Source: DAIOEK01 sp964648485 (GTDB taxonomy: Bacteria > Chloroflexota > Anaerolineae > Anaerolineales > Anaerolineaceae). Taken from it: a stretch of DNA of 64,000 bases. The stretch lies in contig CAZYOF010000002.1 of NCBI GenBank assembly GCA_964648485.1, positions 62,001 through 126,000 of the forward strand. Reading direction: 5' to 3'. The number at the start of each line of letters is the position of its first letter. The stretch's first letter is position 1. The position numbers were made by a program, and so were the translations under genes. The notes beneath the pieces were generated by a model. The model ran no database searches and was not told the origin of the DNA. It was given only the letters and a program-made list of their open reading frames with translations. Shown here one piece after another: positions 50,805-59,376 of this stretch.

Positions 50805-52262
50805 ATGATAAATATCCAAAAGGCATTCAGAGGATTTTTTCAGATACTTCTCGCGGTTGGAATTACTGCACTCGCTGCAGTTATTCTAACTCTGATGCGA
50901 AGTGCCTTTTCCAATTCTGTGGTGGCTCTATTATTCCTGATCCCAGTGGTGATCAGTGTATCATTATTTGGGAGAGCGGCAGGAATTACCACATCCATCC
51001 TCTCATTCATCATATTCAATTATTTCTTCATTTCACCGTATTACACTTTAAGGGTCAACCATGCCCAGGATCTGCTTGTTTTATTTGTATTCCTGGTTGT
51101 TGCTCTGGTTATCGGAAGTCTGATTGCACAGAGCCAGCAAAACCTGAAAAGGGTTCAGGCCCGCGAACAACAAGCGAGGCAACTATATGAATTAAGTGAA
51201 GAGCTGGCTGGCAAGGTGGAAGTTCGTGAGATTGCGGAGGTCCTGGCTCAAAAATTAACCGGGTTATTCCCAGACAAGATCGTTGAAGTGGAGACCCGTG
51301 AAGATGAGAAGCTAAACTCTTACTACCTTCCAGAAACTGGTACCCCCCAGAGAGAAGAGTATCAAATGCGAATATTTACCCTTGAAACTGCAAACAGGGA
51401 TCACGGCAATATTCGAATCTGGTTTAAAGGGGAAAAACTCAACCTGGAGGAAGAGCGGCTCATTCAAACTGTTGCCCGGCAAGGCTCTCTGGCTCTTGAT
51501 AGATCAATTTTGACTGCCAGGCAAACACAGGCAAGGGTTATTGATGAAAGTGACCGCCTGAAGACCGCCATCTTATCCTCTGTATCGCATGAGTTAAGAA
51601 CTCCACTTGCTTCCATCCAGGCAGCTGCTACTGGTTTATTTGATCCAAACGTCAATCTGGGTGAGGATGCGCGTGAAGAATTACAATCACTGCTGCTTGA
51701 AGAGACCGAAACCATGGCTCAACTGGTGGGGAATTTGCTGAATATGTCGCGCCTTGAAGCCGGGGCGTTGAAATTGCAGCGCCAATGGAATTCGATGGCG
51801 GAGATTGTGGATACCGGATTACGACGATTACATAGAATGAGTGGAGACCATCCCATTCGGGTGAATGTGCCAGACGATCTGCCTTTAATCTCAGTCGATG
51901 CTGTGCTACTCGAACAGGTGATCATTAACCTGGTCAGGAACAGCATCCGGCATACACCGGCACAGACAGAAATTTCAATCCTTGCCGAGAAATCAGGAGA
52001 GGTTATGCGGGTGACCGTAAGCAACCAGGGACCCAATATCATGAGTGATATGTTGGAGCACGTTTTTGAGAAGTTCTATCCAATTAAAGGTAGAGAAAGC
52101 TCACAGGGAACTGGTTTGGGACTTTCTATTTGCAGGGGAATTGTTGAGGCGCATGGTGGCAGGATTTGGGCAGAAAATCTGCCCGTGGGAGTGGCTTTTC
52201 ATTTTGAGCTGCCGCTGAGCTGGAATGGGGAAGAACCCATTCTGCCGAATGGAGAGGATTAA
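50805..52262 (+). CDS. KdpD-like sensor histidine kinase, short form
   Basis: A 485-residue membrane histidine kinase. Four helices in residues 10-115 form the DUF4118 module of KdpD (VALLFLIPVVISVSLFG, then FNYFFISPYYT in short form). A GAF-like segment follows (about 140-235), then the HisKA dimerisation domain with phospho-acceptor His262 in SVSHELRTPLASIQ, and the HATPase domain with NLVRNSIRHTP (N box), FEKFYPI and GTGLGLSI. The KdpD and UspA domains found at the N terminus of E. coli KdpD are absent. No Shine-Dalgarno sequence is seen before ATG 50805. It is co-transcribed with the response regulator and precedes a KimA-type potassium importer. Confidence 0.9.
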   Translation: MINIQKAFRGFFQILLAVGITALAAVILTLMRSAFSNSVVALLFLIPVVISVSLFGRAAGITTSILSFIIFNYFFISPYYTLRVNHAQDLLVLFVFLVVALVIGSLIAQSQQNLKRVQAREQQARQLYELSEELAGKVEVREIAEVLAQKLTGLFPDKIVEVETREDEKLNSYYLPETGTPQREEYQMRIFTLETANRDHGNIRIWFKGEKLNLEEERLIQTVARQGSLALDRSILTARQTQARVIDESDRLKTAILSSVSHELRTPLASIQAAATGLFDPNVNLGEDAREELQSLLLEETETMAQLVGNLLNMSRLEAGALKLQRQWNSMAEIVDTGLRRLHRMSGDHPIRVNVPDDLPLISVDAVLLEQVIINLVRNSIRHTPAQTEISILAEKSGEVMRVTVSNQGPNIMSDMLEHVFEKFYPIKGRESSQGTGLGLSICRGIVEAHGGRIWAENLPVGVAFHFELPLSWNGEEPILPNGED

Positions 52263-52264
52263 AA

Positions 52265-52954
52265 ATGTCGAGCTCACCCCATATTCTGGTTATTGATGAT
52301 GAGCAGCAGATACTGAGGGCGTTGAAAACGATATTAGGGCAGCAGAGCTATAAATTGACCACAGCCGGCACTGGAGATACCGGTATCGCGCTTGCGGCTG
52401 CCAGCCAACCCGATTTAATAATTTTGGACCTCGGATTACCTGATATGAGCGGAGTGGAGGTCTGCAGGAAAGTCAGGGAGTGGACGGATATCCCTATCAT
52501 CATCTTATCCGCGCATGATAATGAAGCAGAGAAGGTGGCAGCATTGGATGCTGGCGCGGATGATTACCTGACTAAACCATTTGGCGTAGATGAATTGCTG
52601 GCTCGCATCCGTGTTGCGCAGCGACACCACGCCCGGATGAAAAGTATCAGGAGTGACGTGGTTACGGCAGGTACCCTTACGATAGATTTGACCAGGCAGT
52701 TGGTTACCCGGGATGGAGAGCATATTAAACTTTCCGTAACAGAATACAAATTGCTGGCTTACCTTGCCGGTAACGCGGGCAGAGTTCTGACGCATAAATC
52801 AATTATCGACCATGTTTGGGGATACAGTGACGGCAGTCAAATGGAATATCTGCGGGTATACATCCGCCAACTTCGTCAGAAAATTGAAATAGATCCGCAT
52901 GATCCGCAACTGGTTATCACAGAATCGGGAATCGGTTACCGGTTTATTGCCTGA
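52265..52954 (+). CDS. KdpE-like response regulator
   Basis: An OmpR/PhoB-type transcription factor of 229 residues. The receiver domain (1-120) has the acidic pair DDE at 11-13, phospho-acceptor Asp55 in LIILDLGLPD, and Lys in TKPFGVDEL. The C-terminal winged helix (about 130-229) has KLSVTEYKLLAYLA, VLTHKSIIDHVWG and YLRVYIRQLRQKIE, close to KdpE. It starts 2 bases after the kinase stop codon. The probable target is the potassium importer gene that follows, possibly with others elsewhere. Regulation of its own operon is also likely but not visible. Confidence 0.92.
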   Translation: MSSSPHILVIDDEQQILRALKTILGQQSYKLTTAGTGDTGIALAAASQPDLIILDLGLPDMSGVEVCRKVREWTDIPIIILSAHDNEAEKVAALDAGADDYLTKPFGVDELLARIRVAQRHHARMKSIRSDVVTAGTLTIDLTRQLVTRDGEHIKLSVTEYKLLAYLAGNAGRVLTHKSIIDHVWGYSDGSQMEYLRVYIRQLRQKIEIDPHDPQLVITESGIGYRFIA

Positions 52955-53036
52955 AAATTTATATATTTCATTTATACTTTTTGGGAATTCATTTATAGCC
53001 TCTTAACGGCTGTATCCACACATATCATTAGAATTT

Positions 53037-53061
53037 ACAAGTCTGATTTTTTCAGGCTTGT
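53037..53061 (+). promoter_or_regulatory. Hairpin between the two-component genes and the potassium importer
   Basis: A 10-bp stem with one G-T pair (53037-53046 with 53052-53061) and a T5 loop. It may be a weak terminator of the kinase-regulator unit or part of the importer leader. The 155-base gap shows no c-di-AMP (ydaO-type) riboswitch. Confidence 0.5.
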
Positions 53062-53109
53062 ATTTAGTTTAATGGTTACCGCGATATAGCGGAAAGATGG
53101 AATTTACAA

Positions 53110-55047
53110 ATGATAAATGAATCACCCTTCGGGTCAACAGTCATCAGCCAGGAGGTAACAACAAAACCTAAGCGGACCTGGCGAAATTGGTTTATAGGCA
53201 ACCCCCTGCAAACAGCAGATGCACCTCACCAGACTATTGGAAAAGCAATAGGTTTGGCGGTATTTGCTTCTGACGCGCTTTCTTCAACCGCATACGCAAG
53301 CCAGGAAATTATGATCATCCTCGCGGTTGCCGGTAGCGGCGCACTTGGGTATGTTTTTCCCATATCCATAGCCATTGTGACCCTCATGATTATTGTGACA
53401 ATATCTTACGAGCAAACCATTCATGCCTACCCGGGTGGTGGTGGAGCTTATATTGTCGCGCGTGACAACCTGGGTGAACTGCCCGCACAGACTGCGGGTG
53501 CAGCTCTGCTAACTGATTACATTCTAACAGTGGCTGTTTCCATCTCATCTGGTGTTGCACAGATCACATCCGCATTCCCTGGCCTGTTTCCATACCGGGT
53601 TCACATTGGTGTAGTGTTGGTCATGCTGATTATGTTGATCAACCTGAGAGGGGTAAAAGAATCAGGAACCACATTTGCTACTCCAACCTACTTCTTCGTC
53701 CTTATTATGTATATAACAGTTGGAATTGGTTTTTTCAAACTCTTTTCAGGTTCGCTAGGTGTTGTACAAAATCCACCAATTTTTGAAATGGAGGGGTTAA
53801 TCCAGACCGTGACGCCCTTCCTAATTTTGCATGCATTTTCAAGTGGCACAGCTGCATTGACGGGTATTGAAGCCATCTCAAATGGAATTACGGCTTTTAA
53901 GGAGCCACGCAGCCGCAATGCGGGGATCACACTCATTGTTATGGCCAGCATACTAGCATCGCTATTTCTAGGAATTTCTTATCTTTCAGGGAAAATAGGG
54001 ACAGTACCTTCTGAAGCGGAAACGATTATTTCACAACTTGCTAGAACAGTTTTTGGTAATCAAGGTTTCTTTTACCTGGCATTAATTGCTGGAACTGCGG
54101 TAATTCTTGTTATGGCAGCTAATACTGCTTTTGCTGACTTTCCCCGTCTGGCTGCGCTTCATGCTGGAGATGGTTTTTTACCCCGACAGATGACCTTCAG
54201 AGGCAGCCGACTTGTATTTTCAAAAGGTATTATCGCCCTGGCATTTTTCTCATCGCTTTTAATAATTCTTTTTCAGGCAAGCGTAACAAGATTGATTCCG
54301 CTTTATGCAATTGGAGTCTTCCTATCTTTTACATTGTCGCAGGCTGGCATGGCAAAACGATGGTGGAAATCAGGACACTTAAAAATAGGCGAAATGGTCA
54401 AGGAACCGGGATCAATTTTGGAGTACGACCGACAATGGAAGTATAAGATGAGTCTCAATGGTTTTGGGGCATTTTGTACATTTATTGTGATGTTAACCTT
54501 TGCCATAACCAAATTTCAGGATGGAGCATGGATTATCATCATCATTGTTCCCCTCATGGTTAGTATCTTTTTTGGAATCCATCACCATTACAAACGCTTA
54601 GCTGCAAAACTTTCGTTGGACAATTACAAAGATACCATACGCATGTCACGCCATCGTGTCATAGTCTTGATGGCTGGGGTTCACCGGGGCTCACTGAGCG
54701 CGTTGAAATATGCCAGGAGTCTTTCAGATGATGTAACATCGGTCCACATTTCCATTGATCCGATGGAATCTCAGAAAGTACGGGAGAAATGGGATCAGTA
54801 TGGTGAAGGCAGCCGGTTGGTCATCCTCGATTCTCCATACCGGTTAATGATTGAACCGCTTTTAGAGTATGTTGAAAGTCTTCTTAAGGTGCGGATGCCC
54901 CATGAAATGCTTACAATTGTTGTTCCGCAGTTTGTCCCTTCTCACTGGTGGGAGAACCTCTTGCATAACCAAACGGCGTTACTACTCCGGTTTGCTTTAC
55001 TGTTCAAACCCGGTATTGTAATTATCGAAGTTCCTTATCAGGTATAA
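53110..55047 (+). CDS. kimA: KimA-type high-affinity potassium importer
   Basis: A 645-residue transporter of the KUP/APC superfamily. Twelve helices fill residues about 45-500 and a cytoplasmic UspA-like domain ends the chain. From memory it matches B. subtilis KimA (YdaO) along its whole length: ASDALSSTAY near the start, HAYPGGGGAYIVA-DNLGE, LLTDYILTVAVSIS, TSAFPGL, LTGIEAISNGI-AFK-P, AANTAFADFPRLA and LIPLYAIGVFL-FTLSQ in the membrane part, then SLSDDVTSVHIS, SRLVILDSPYR and LLHNQTALLLR in the tail. It should take up K+ by proton symport. General annotation as an amino acid permease would be a mis-call. It follows the KdpD/KdpE-like pair. Confidence 0.85.
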   Translation: MINESPFGSTVISQEVTTKPKRTWRNWFIGNPLQTADAPHQTIGKAIGLAVFASDALSSTAYASQEIMIILAVAGSGALGYVFPISIAIVTLMIIVTISYEQTIHAYPGGGGAYIVARDNLGELPAQTAGAALLTDYILTVAVSISSGVAQITSAFPGLFPYRVHIGVVLVMLIMLINLRGVKESGTTFATPTYFFVLIMYITVGIGFFKLFSGSLGVVQNPPIFEMEGLIQTVTPFLILHAFSSGTAALTGIEAISNGITAFKEPRSRNAGITLIVMASILASLFLGISYLSGKIGTVPSEAETIISQLARTVFGNQGFFYLALIAGTAVILVMAANTAFADFPRLAALHAGDGFLPRQMTFRGSRLVFSKGIIALAFFSSLLIILFQASVTRLIPLYAIGVFLSFTLSQAGMAKRWWKSGHLKIGEMVKEPGSILEYDRQWKYKMSLNGFGAFCTFIVMLTFAITKFQDGAWIIIIIVPLMVSIFFGIHHHYKRLAAKLSLDNYKDTIRMSRHRVIVLMAGVHRGSLSALKYARSLSDDVTSVHISIDPMESQKVREKWDQYGEGSRLVILDSPYRLMIEPLLEYVESLLKVRMPHEMLTIVVPQFVPSHWWENLLHNQTALLLRFALLFKPGIVIIEVPYQV

Positions 55048-55348
55048 GCAATTAAATATTTTTGCTGATATAACCTTTCAAATAGAAATGTGTTAACGGC
55101 ACCCATTGCCAGGTGAATTTTCATTCTGGCTATGGTGTATTTAAGTTGAGAATGACGAATTAGATAATGAAAACCGGGTCTTTTTGTTGCTGAATATTGT
55201 TTGATCTTCACCAGTCATTTCACGAAGATAAAGACGCTTGACTTTATCTGAATTTCGGTATAATGGATGACAGAGGGAAATATTAGCATCAATTTCTCTC
55301 ATCCATAATTTGATCCAGAACTATTAATTGCAGATGAAAGAGGAAGAT
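55048..55348. other. Gene-free interval after the potassium importer
   Basis: About 300 bases with no plausible frame. The only recognisable element is the promoter at 55238-55264. I see no repeats or strong hairpins in the remainder. Confidence 0.5.
55238..55264 (+). promoter_or_regulatory. Putative promoter of the zinc-ribbon membrane protein gene
   Basis: TTGACT (55238-55243) and TATAAT (55259-55264) with a 15-base spacer, somewhat short. It lies 85 bases before the start at 55349. Confidence 0.45.
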
Positions 55349-56989
55349 ATGGAACAACCTGTACCCCCCAATTGTCCTATCTGTGGAAAACAAACTGAGC
55401 CGCTTTGGAAGTCATGTCCGTTCTGTGGATTCAGCTTTCAGAAAAGCCAGGCACAGAAAGTGGAGCCACCCAAATTCTCACCAAAAGTATCCAACCAGGC
55501 TGTAATAAAACCTGAACAAAAGGGAATGCCAATCTGGGGTTGGTTGTTGATCATTCTGGGCGGCGGAGGGTGCATTATCACCATCCTGGTGTTACTGGCG
55601 GGCACAGGAGTATTCCTTCTCAATCGCGGATCTACTTCAAATTCTGAAAATATCCCTACCGAGGCTGTAACGATCTATCATGAACCATCACCAAACGATC
55701 ACGTCCCGGAAAATTCCCCACCTGTGTTTAATGGAGCAGATCCTTCTATGGGGATGATTACCGTTGTACCCGATCAGGATGTAAGGGAAGTCGAGATTGT
55801 GGATAAGTGGTTTGTCGAAGACTCTTCAGGTTCCCGGATTATGACTTTTGGTTGCATTATCAAGAATCCAAACCCTGATATAGCACTCACAAATTTGGAA
55901 CTTCAAGCAGTTGCGTATGACGCGGGTGGAGGTATATTAGCCACCGGGAACACCTATATCTATGTGTTATTACCGGATGACGAAGTTGCGGTTGGAAGCA
56001 CTTTTGGAATGACTATTCCAGAAGGAAATACTGTTGACCATATAGAATTTAAAGTGACCGATCAAGGTAGCGCCGCAACTTTCCCTTTCAGTAATAATCC
56101 CTTTAGCTTTAGCGATATTGTGTTTTATGAAGATGAAAACAATCCAATTGTGACAGGTTTCGTACAGAACCAAATGGATCTTTCTTTTGGTGGAGTTATG
56201 ATAAATGCAATTGCTTTAGATTCGGCGGGAAAAGTGATCGGAGGTAGTTCTAACTACAACGATACTTATGTACCGGCAAAAGGGAGAATCCCAATAACAC
56301 TTGATATGAGTACAAAAGGGGAAGTGGCAAATGTAAAATTGTATGCCACTTTCAATGTCGGTATGGAAGTTTATGAGGATGCTGAATCTGAACTGCCAAT
56401 AATGGTGGCTTCAGGGGTAAGTGTGGATGATTATGGAACTGTTCGTTACACTGCTATTATTGAGAACCCAAGCATAGAACAGATCTATCAATACTTGCCG
56501 GGAAGAATAGTTTTCTTTGATACAACCGGTAAAGTCATTGGAAGTACGTACGCCCAGATAGATACCATCTTTCCGGGTGACCGGATCGCTATAAGCAGCT
56601 CAACCATGTTGCCGCATATGCAGGGGAAATATCAAATTGGTAAAATCGAGTTTTATCCCAACAGACCAACATCAAATTATGAGATGGACCGATTGGTAAA
56701 TGCCGGAATCACGGAAAATCCGCTCAGTATAGATCAAGTTCAATCTTTCACTGGAGAGTATGAGACAAAAATCACTGCGATGTTGAAGAACTCTTACGAG
56801 AAGAGTATCCAGGGGAAAGTGGTAGCTGTTCTGTATGATTCAAGTGGAAAAATCATTGGTGGGGGCGAAGGATACCCGCCGGTTGTTCCCGGGAATGATG
56901 AGGTTGCGGTTGAGATATCCATTTATCAACCTTTGAGTCCAGCTAAACTGGAAGTGTACGCATCCATGTCTGGTTTTCCGCAAGACTAA
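55349..56989 (+). CDS. Zinc-ribbon membrane protein with repeated FxLYD-like beta domains
   Basis: A 546-residue protein. A cytoplasmic zinc ribbon at the N terminus has two CPxC pairs (Cys9-Cys12 and Cys23-Cys26). After a Pro/Lys linker, one helix (about 62-92) crosses the membrane. The outer part (about 130-540) holds about four related beta-sandwich units, each with a strand, an N-hydroxy or acidic turn and the phrase GKVIGG/GKVIGS (DSAGKVIGGSS, DTTGKVIGST, DSSGKIIGGGEG), a pattern of FxLYD/DUF3426-like domains. Start 55349 follows AGAGGAAG; the frame opens at 55328. It may be an envelope-stress or surface-binding protein; no specific function can be given. Confidence 0.7.
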   Translation: MEQPVPPNCPICGKQTEPLWKSCPFCGFSFQKSQAQKVEPPKFSPKVSNQAVIKPEQKGMPIWGWLLIILGGGGCIITILVLLAGTGVFLLNRGSTSNSENIPTEAVTIYHEPSPNDHVPENSPPVFNGADPSMGMITVVPDQDVREVEIVDKWFVEDSSGSRIMTFGCIIKNPNPDIALTNLELQAVAYDAGGGILATGNTYIYVLLPDDEVAVGSTFGMTIPEGNTVDHIEFKVTDQGSAATFPFSNNPFSFSDIVFYEDENNPIVTGFVQNQMDLSFGGVMINAIALDSAGKVIGGSSNYNDTYVPAKGRIPITLDMSTKGEVANVKLYATFNVGMEVYEDAESELPIMVASGVSVDDYGTVRYTAIIENPSIEQIYQYLPGRIVFFDTTGKVIGSTYAQIDTIFPGDRIAISSSTMLPHMQGKYQIGKIEFYPNRPTSNYEMDRLVNAGITENPLSIDQVQSFTGEYETKITAMLKNSYEKSIQGKVVAVLYDSSGKIIGGGEGYPPVVPGNDEVAVEISIYQPLSPAKLEVYASMSGFPQD

Positions 56990-57033
56990 ACCAAACTGGG
57001 CGGAGAGCACAGAAAATATTAGTATTATCGTAG

Positions 57034-57063
57034 AATGCCCGGACCATCATATTGGGCATTTAT
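57034..57063 (+). terminator. Probable terminator after the zinc-ribbon protein
   Basis: Stem AATGCCC/GGGCATT (57034-57040 with 57054-57060), a 13-base loop and TTTATTTA after it. Confidence 0.6.
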
Positions 57064-57116
57064 TTACTACATTCAATAAATACAAAATCAAAGTAGAAAT
57101 TTTGGTGGAGGTTGAT

Positions 57117-57455
57117 ATGTGTGATTGGGTAGATGAGTATCCCGGAATGATTTCGGTTTGTGATACAGAAGGTAAGATCCTGATGATGAATCAAAAAATT
57201 GCGGATTACTTTGCATCTTCAGGCGGAAAAAAGCTCATCGGCACCAACCTGTTCGATTGCCATCGTGAAATCGCAGGTGGGCAGATTAGAGATTTAATGG
57301 AAGTACAGAAAACCGATGTGTATATAGCCGAAGAAAATGGCGAGCGCGAACTGGTTATCCACGCACCCTGGTATAAGCAAGGCACTTTTGCCGGCATTGT
57401 TGAAATTTCAGTCCCGCTGACTGGTGAAATTCGGGTAATTAAACGGGATGAATAA
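57117..57455 (+). CDS. Single-domain PAS-like sensor protein
   Basis: A free-standing PAS domain of 112 residues. It begins near the usual PAS start (WVDEYPGMISVCDTEGKILMMNQ), has a GKKLIGTNLFDCHREIAG helix with Cys and His that could bind a cofactor, and ends in the beta strands VIHAPWYKQGTFAGIVEIS (each quoted in part). The DCH pattern resembles DUF438-type PAS sensors of anaerobes. No output domain is attached, so it must act through a partner, perhaps by sequestering a small molecule. GGAGG lies five bases before ATG 57117. The next gene follows after 11 bases. Confidence 0.75.
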   Translation: MCDWVDEYPGMISVCDTEGKILMMNQKIADYFASSGGKKLIGTNLFDCHREIAGGQIRDLMEVQKTDVYIAEENGERELVIHAPWYKQGTFAGIVEISVPLTGEIRVIKRDE

Positions 57456-57466
57456 GGGATATTATT

Positions 57467-57820
57467 ATGCTAGAAAAACTGGATTTTTATCAGAAATCTG
57501 TGTATGTACCGGAATCTCACCAGGTTCAGATGCAAAAAGCAATTGCAGATAGCGGTGCCGGTCAGATCGAACATTACGACTCATGCGCAGCGGTATATCC
57601 GGTGAGAGGATACTGGCGACCTCTTTCCGGCGCCAATCCGACCATTGGTGAAACAGATAAATTATCGAGTGAGCCAGAGATGAAGATAGAGGTTATTTGC
57701 CAGCGAGAATGGGTCGGCACAGTGCTGAAGGAAATTCGAAGTGTACACCCTTATGAGGTTCCAGTAATCCTGGTATTGCCTCTGGTAAACCAATGGTTTG
57801 AAGAAGGAGATGATGAGTAA
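57467..57820 (+). CDS. NIF3-C-terminal-like (YqfO/CutA-fold) protein
   Basis: A 117-residue stand-alone version of the PII/CutA-like domain inserted in NIF3/YqfO proteins (COG3323 type). Characteristic segments are YVPESHQVQMQKAI, SGAGQIEHYDSC, a GYWRPLSGANPTIGE loop, a KIEVICQREW strand and IRSVHPYEVPVILVLPL. The fold usually trimerises and may bind nucleotides or metals; the exact function is unproved. It lies 11 bases after the PAS gene and overlaps the next gene by 8 bases, which indicates an operon of three small cytoplasmic proteins. Confidence 0.8.
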   Translation: MLEKLDFYQKSVYVPESHQVQMQKAIADSGAGQIEHYDSCAAVYPVRGYWRPLSGANPTIGETDKLSSEPEMKIEVICQREWVGTVLKEIRSVHPYEVPVILVLPLVNQWFEEGDDE

Positions 57821-58253
57821 AATCATTCGAATCACATATTCATTTCAGGAAGGCAGTGTACCTCCCCCACATTATTATGAGTATGAAATTTGTCTGGAAA
57901 AGCAGAAAGGATTAATCAGTTACATACCTGATTATTCAGCGGATGATGTGCCGGTCTGGCAGAAACTATTCTCTGTAAAGCCTGGCGTGTGGCTGCAAAT
58001 ATGTGAAGTTTTTGATGCACTTCTTGAAACTCCGTGGAAGCAAGATGTTTCCCCTTGCATTGGGGGCGCACTGGAATGGGTTATTGTTGAAACAATCGAT
58101 GGGCAGGAAAAAATCCCCACCCACCTTATTCAGTACCAGAAAGAACTGGCAGCCGAAGGTTACCAGCAGCTACGGCTCATTGTTCCTCAGATAATTTGGG
58201 AAGATCTGGATTTACGGCGCGCAAGATACTGGAAAGAAAACCTTAAGGATTGA
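57813..58253 (+). CDS. Cytoplasmic protein of unknown function
   Basis: A 146-residue soluble protein. It starts with a strand (IIRITYSFQEGS), has an acidic middle with several Trp residues (PVWQKLF, VWLQICEVF, TPWKQD) and ends WEDLDLRRARYW with a helix. I recognise no family. AAGGAG is just upstream; ATG 57813 is better spaced than ATG 57810. It is the third gene of the PAS/NIF3-like unit, and its stop codon overlaps the converging XdhC gene by 11 bases. Both this and the two upstream genes are short, soluble and of equal strand, so a shared role in a small sensor complex is possible. Confidence 0.65.
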   Translation: MSKIIRITYSFQEGSVPPPHYYEYEICLEKQKGLISYIPDYSADDVPVWQKLFSVKPGVWLQICEVFDALLETPWKQDVSPCIGGALEWVIVETIDGQEKIPTHLIQYQKELAAEGYQQLRLIVPQIIWEDLDLRRARYWKENLKD

Positions 58254-59376
58254 GCTCTCCGCGCATAACTTTAGCACGGTGCTGGATTAATTCTGCACAG
58301 ATACTGACAGCGATTTCTTCCGGTGATTCGGCATCTATTGGCAGTCCGATAGGTGATGCCACTCTGCTCAATTCATCCTTGTGAAAACCTTCATTCAAAA
58401 TTTCTTTGTAAACTGCATCCCGTTTCCGAATACTACCAATCATGCCAATATAAACCGCCTTAGTCTTAAGGGATTGTGAAAGAACTGTGCGGTCGTGAAG
58501 GTGACCACGGGTGACGATAACCAGATAACTCTGTGGATCCAAGTGGAAGGACTTGAATGCGTTATCAAAGTGATCAATTTTTATAAGCTCATCCGCTTCC
58601 GGGAATCTTTCAGGGGAGATAAATTCGTCACGGTCATCCAGAATGACAGTACGGAAACCCACCAGGTGGGTCAATTGGGCGAGTTTTTGTGAAACATGAC
58701 CGCCTCCAAATATATAAACAGTACCGTAAATATCAATCGGGTCAATAACATACCTCTGACCATTTTTTAGGTAGAGTGTGGGTTCGTGCACGCTGACCAG
58801 ATCAATTATCTCTCCCTGTAAATCCAATAACGGGGTTGACTGTTCGAGGAATGGGTGTAAATCCGGTGCTTCCTTGGGTTCGAGGGAAACACATAAAGAA
58901 AACTCTCCGCAGCACTTCATTTCTCCGTTTTGATTGATAAATCCATGAGCTACCTGTTTCACCTGGTCCTTTGGATGGGGAATCCGGGTCAGCCACCACG
59001 CTTGTTTACGATTTTGGATTGAATCTTTGATGTCTGCCAGGATGGATATTAAATTCTGGTCTTCAGGATCACAAAATTCAATGAGTACTTCCTGATTTCC
59101 GCCACAGATCATATCGCTGGTAGCAGCATCTTTACCGGTAAGCTCAAATTCTTTCACCTGCGCAAATCTATTTTGATGTATTTCCAGAGCAGATTTGATG
59201 GTAACCGCCTCGAGTAGTCCGCCTCCGATGGTTCCTTCAATGCTTCCATCAGAATAAACCAACATCTGAGCGCCTGCAGTCCGCGGTGCGGAGCCATTAC
59301 GGGTGAGGATAGTTGCAAGGGCTGCTGCACGCTTGTTTTGCAGATCTTCAAATAAAGTAATAAATATATTTTTCAT
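58243..59376 (-). CDS. XdhC/CoxI-family molybdenum cofactor chaperone
   Basis: Family members insert or sulfurate the molybdenum cofactor in xanthine-dehydrogenase-type enzymes. The 377-residue product has the N-terminal XdhC domain (RNGSAPRTAGAQMLV, GTIGGGLLEA, MICGGNQEVLIE) and the C-terminal Rossmann domain (FGGGHVSQKLAQL, VILDDRDEF, VTRGHLHD, YIGMIGS-RKR). SPIGLPIDAESPEEIAVSICAE (in part) is the usual ending. Full length and intact. It overlaps the SagB-type gene by 4 bases. No molybdenum hydroxylase subunit is in the window, so the client lies elsewhere or the protein has another job. Confidence 0.88.
   Translation of the reverse strand: MKNIFITLFEDLQNKRAAALATILTRNGSAPRTAGAQMLVYSDGSIEGTIGGGLLEAVTIKSALEIHQNRFAQVKEFELTGKDAATSDMICGGNQEVLIEFCDPEDQNLISILADIKDSIQNRKQAWWLTRIPHPKDQVKQVAHGFINQNGEMKCCGEFSLCVSLEPKEAPDLHPFLEQSTPLLDLQGEIIDLVSVHEPTLYLKNGQRYVIDPIDIYGTVYIFGGGHVSQKLAQLTHLVGFRTVILDDRDEFISPERFPEADELIKIDHFDNAFKSFHLDPQSYLVIVTRGHLHDRTVLSQSLKTKAVYIGMIGSIRKRDAVYKEILNEGFHKDELSRVASPIGLPIDAESPEEIAVSICAELIQHRAKVMRGELNP

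Noticed and set aside
52955..53109. Cyclic-di-AMP (ydaO-type) riboswitch before the potassium importer
   Set aside because: The 155-base gap is short and AT-rich, and has only one simple hairpin and none of the conserved ydaO blocks.
53110..55047. General amino acid permease annotation
   Set aside because: Matches to KimA run through the membrane part and the C-terminal UspA-like tail, which amino acid permeases lack.
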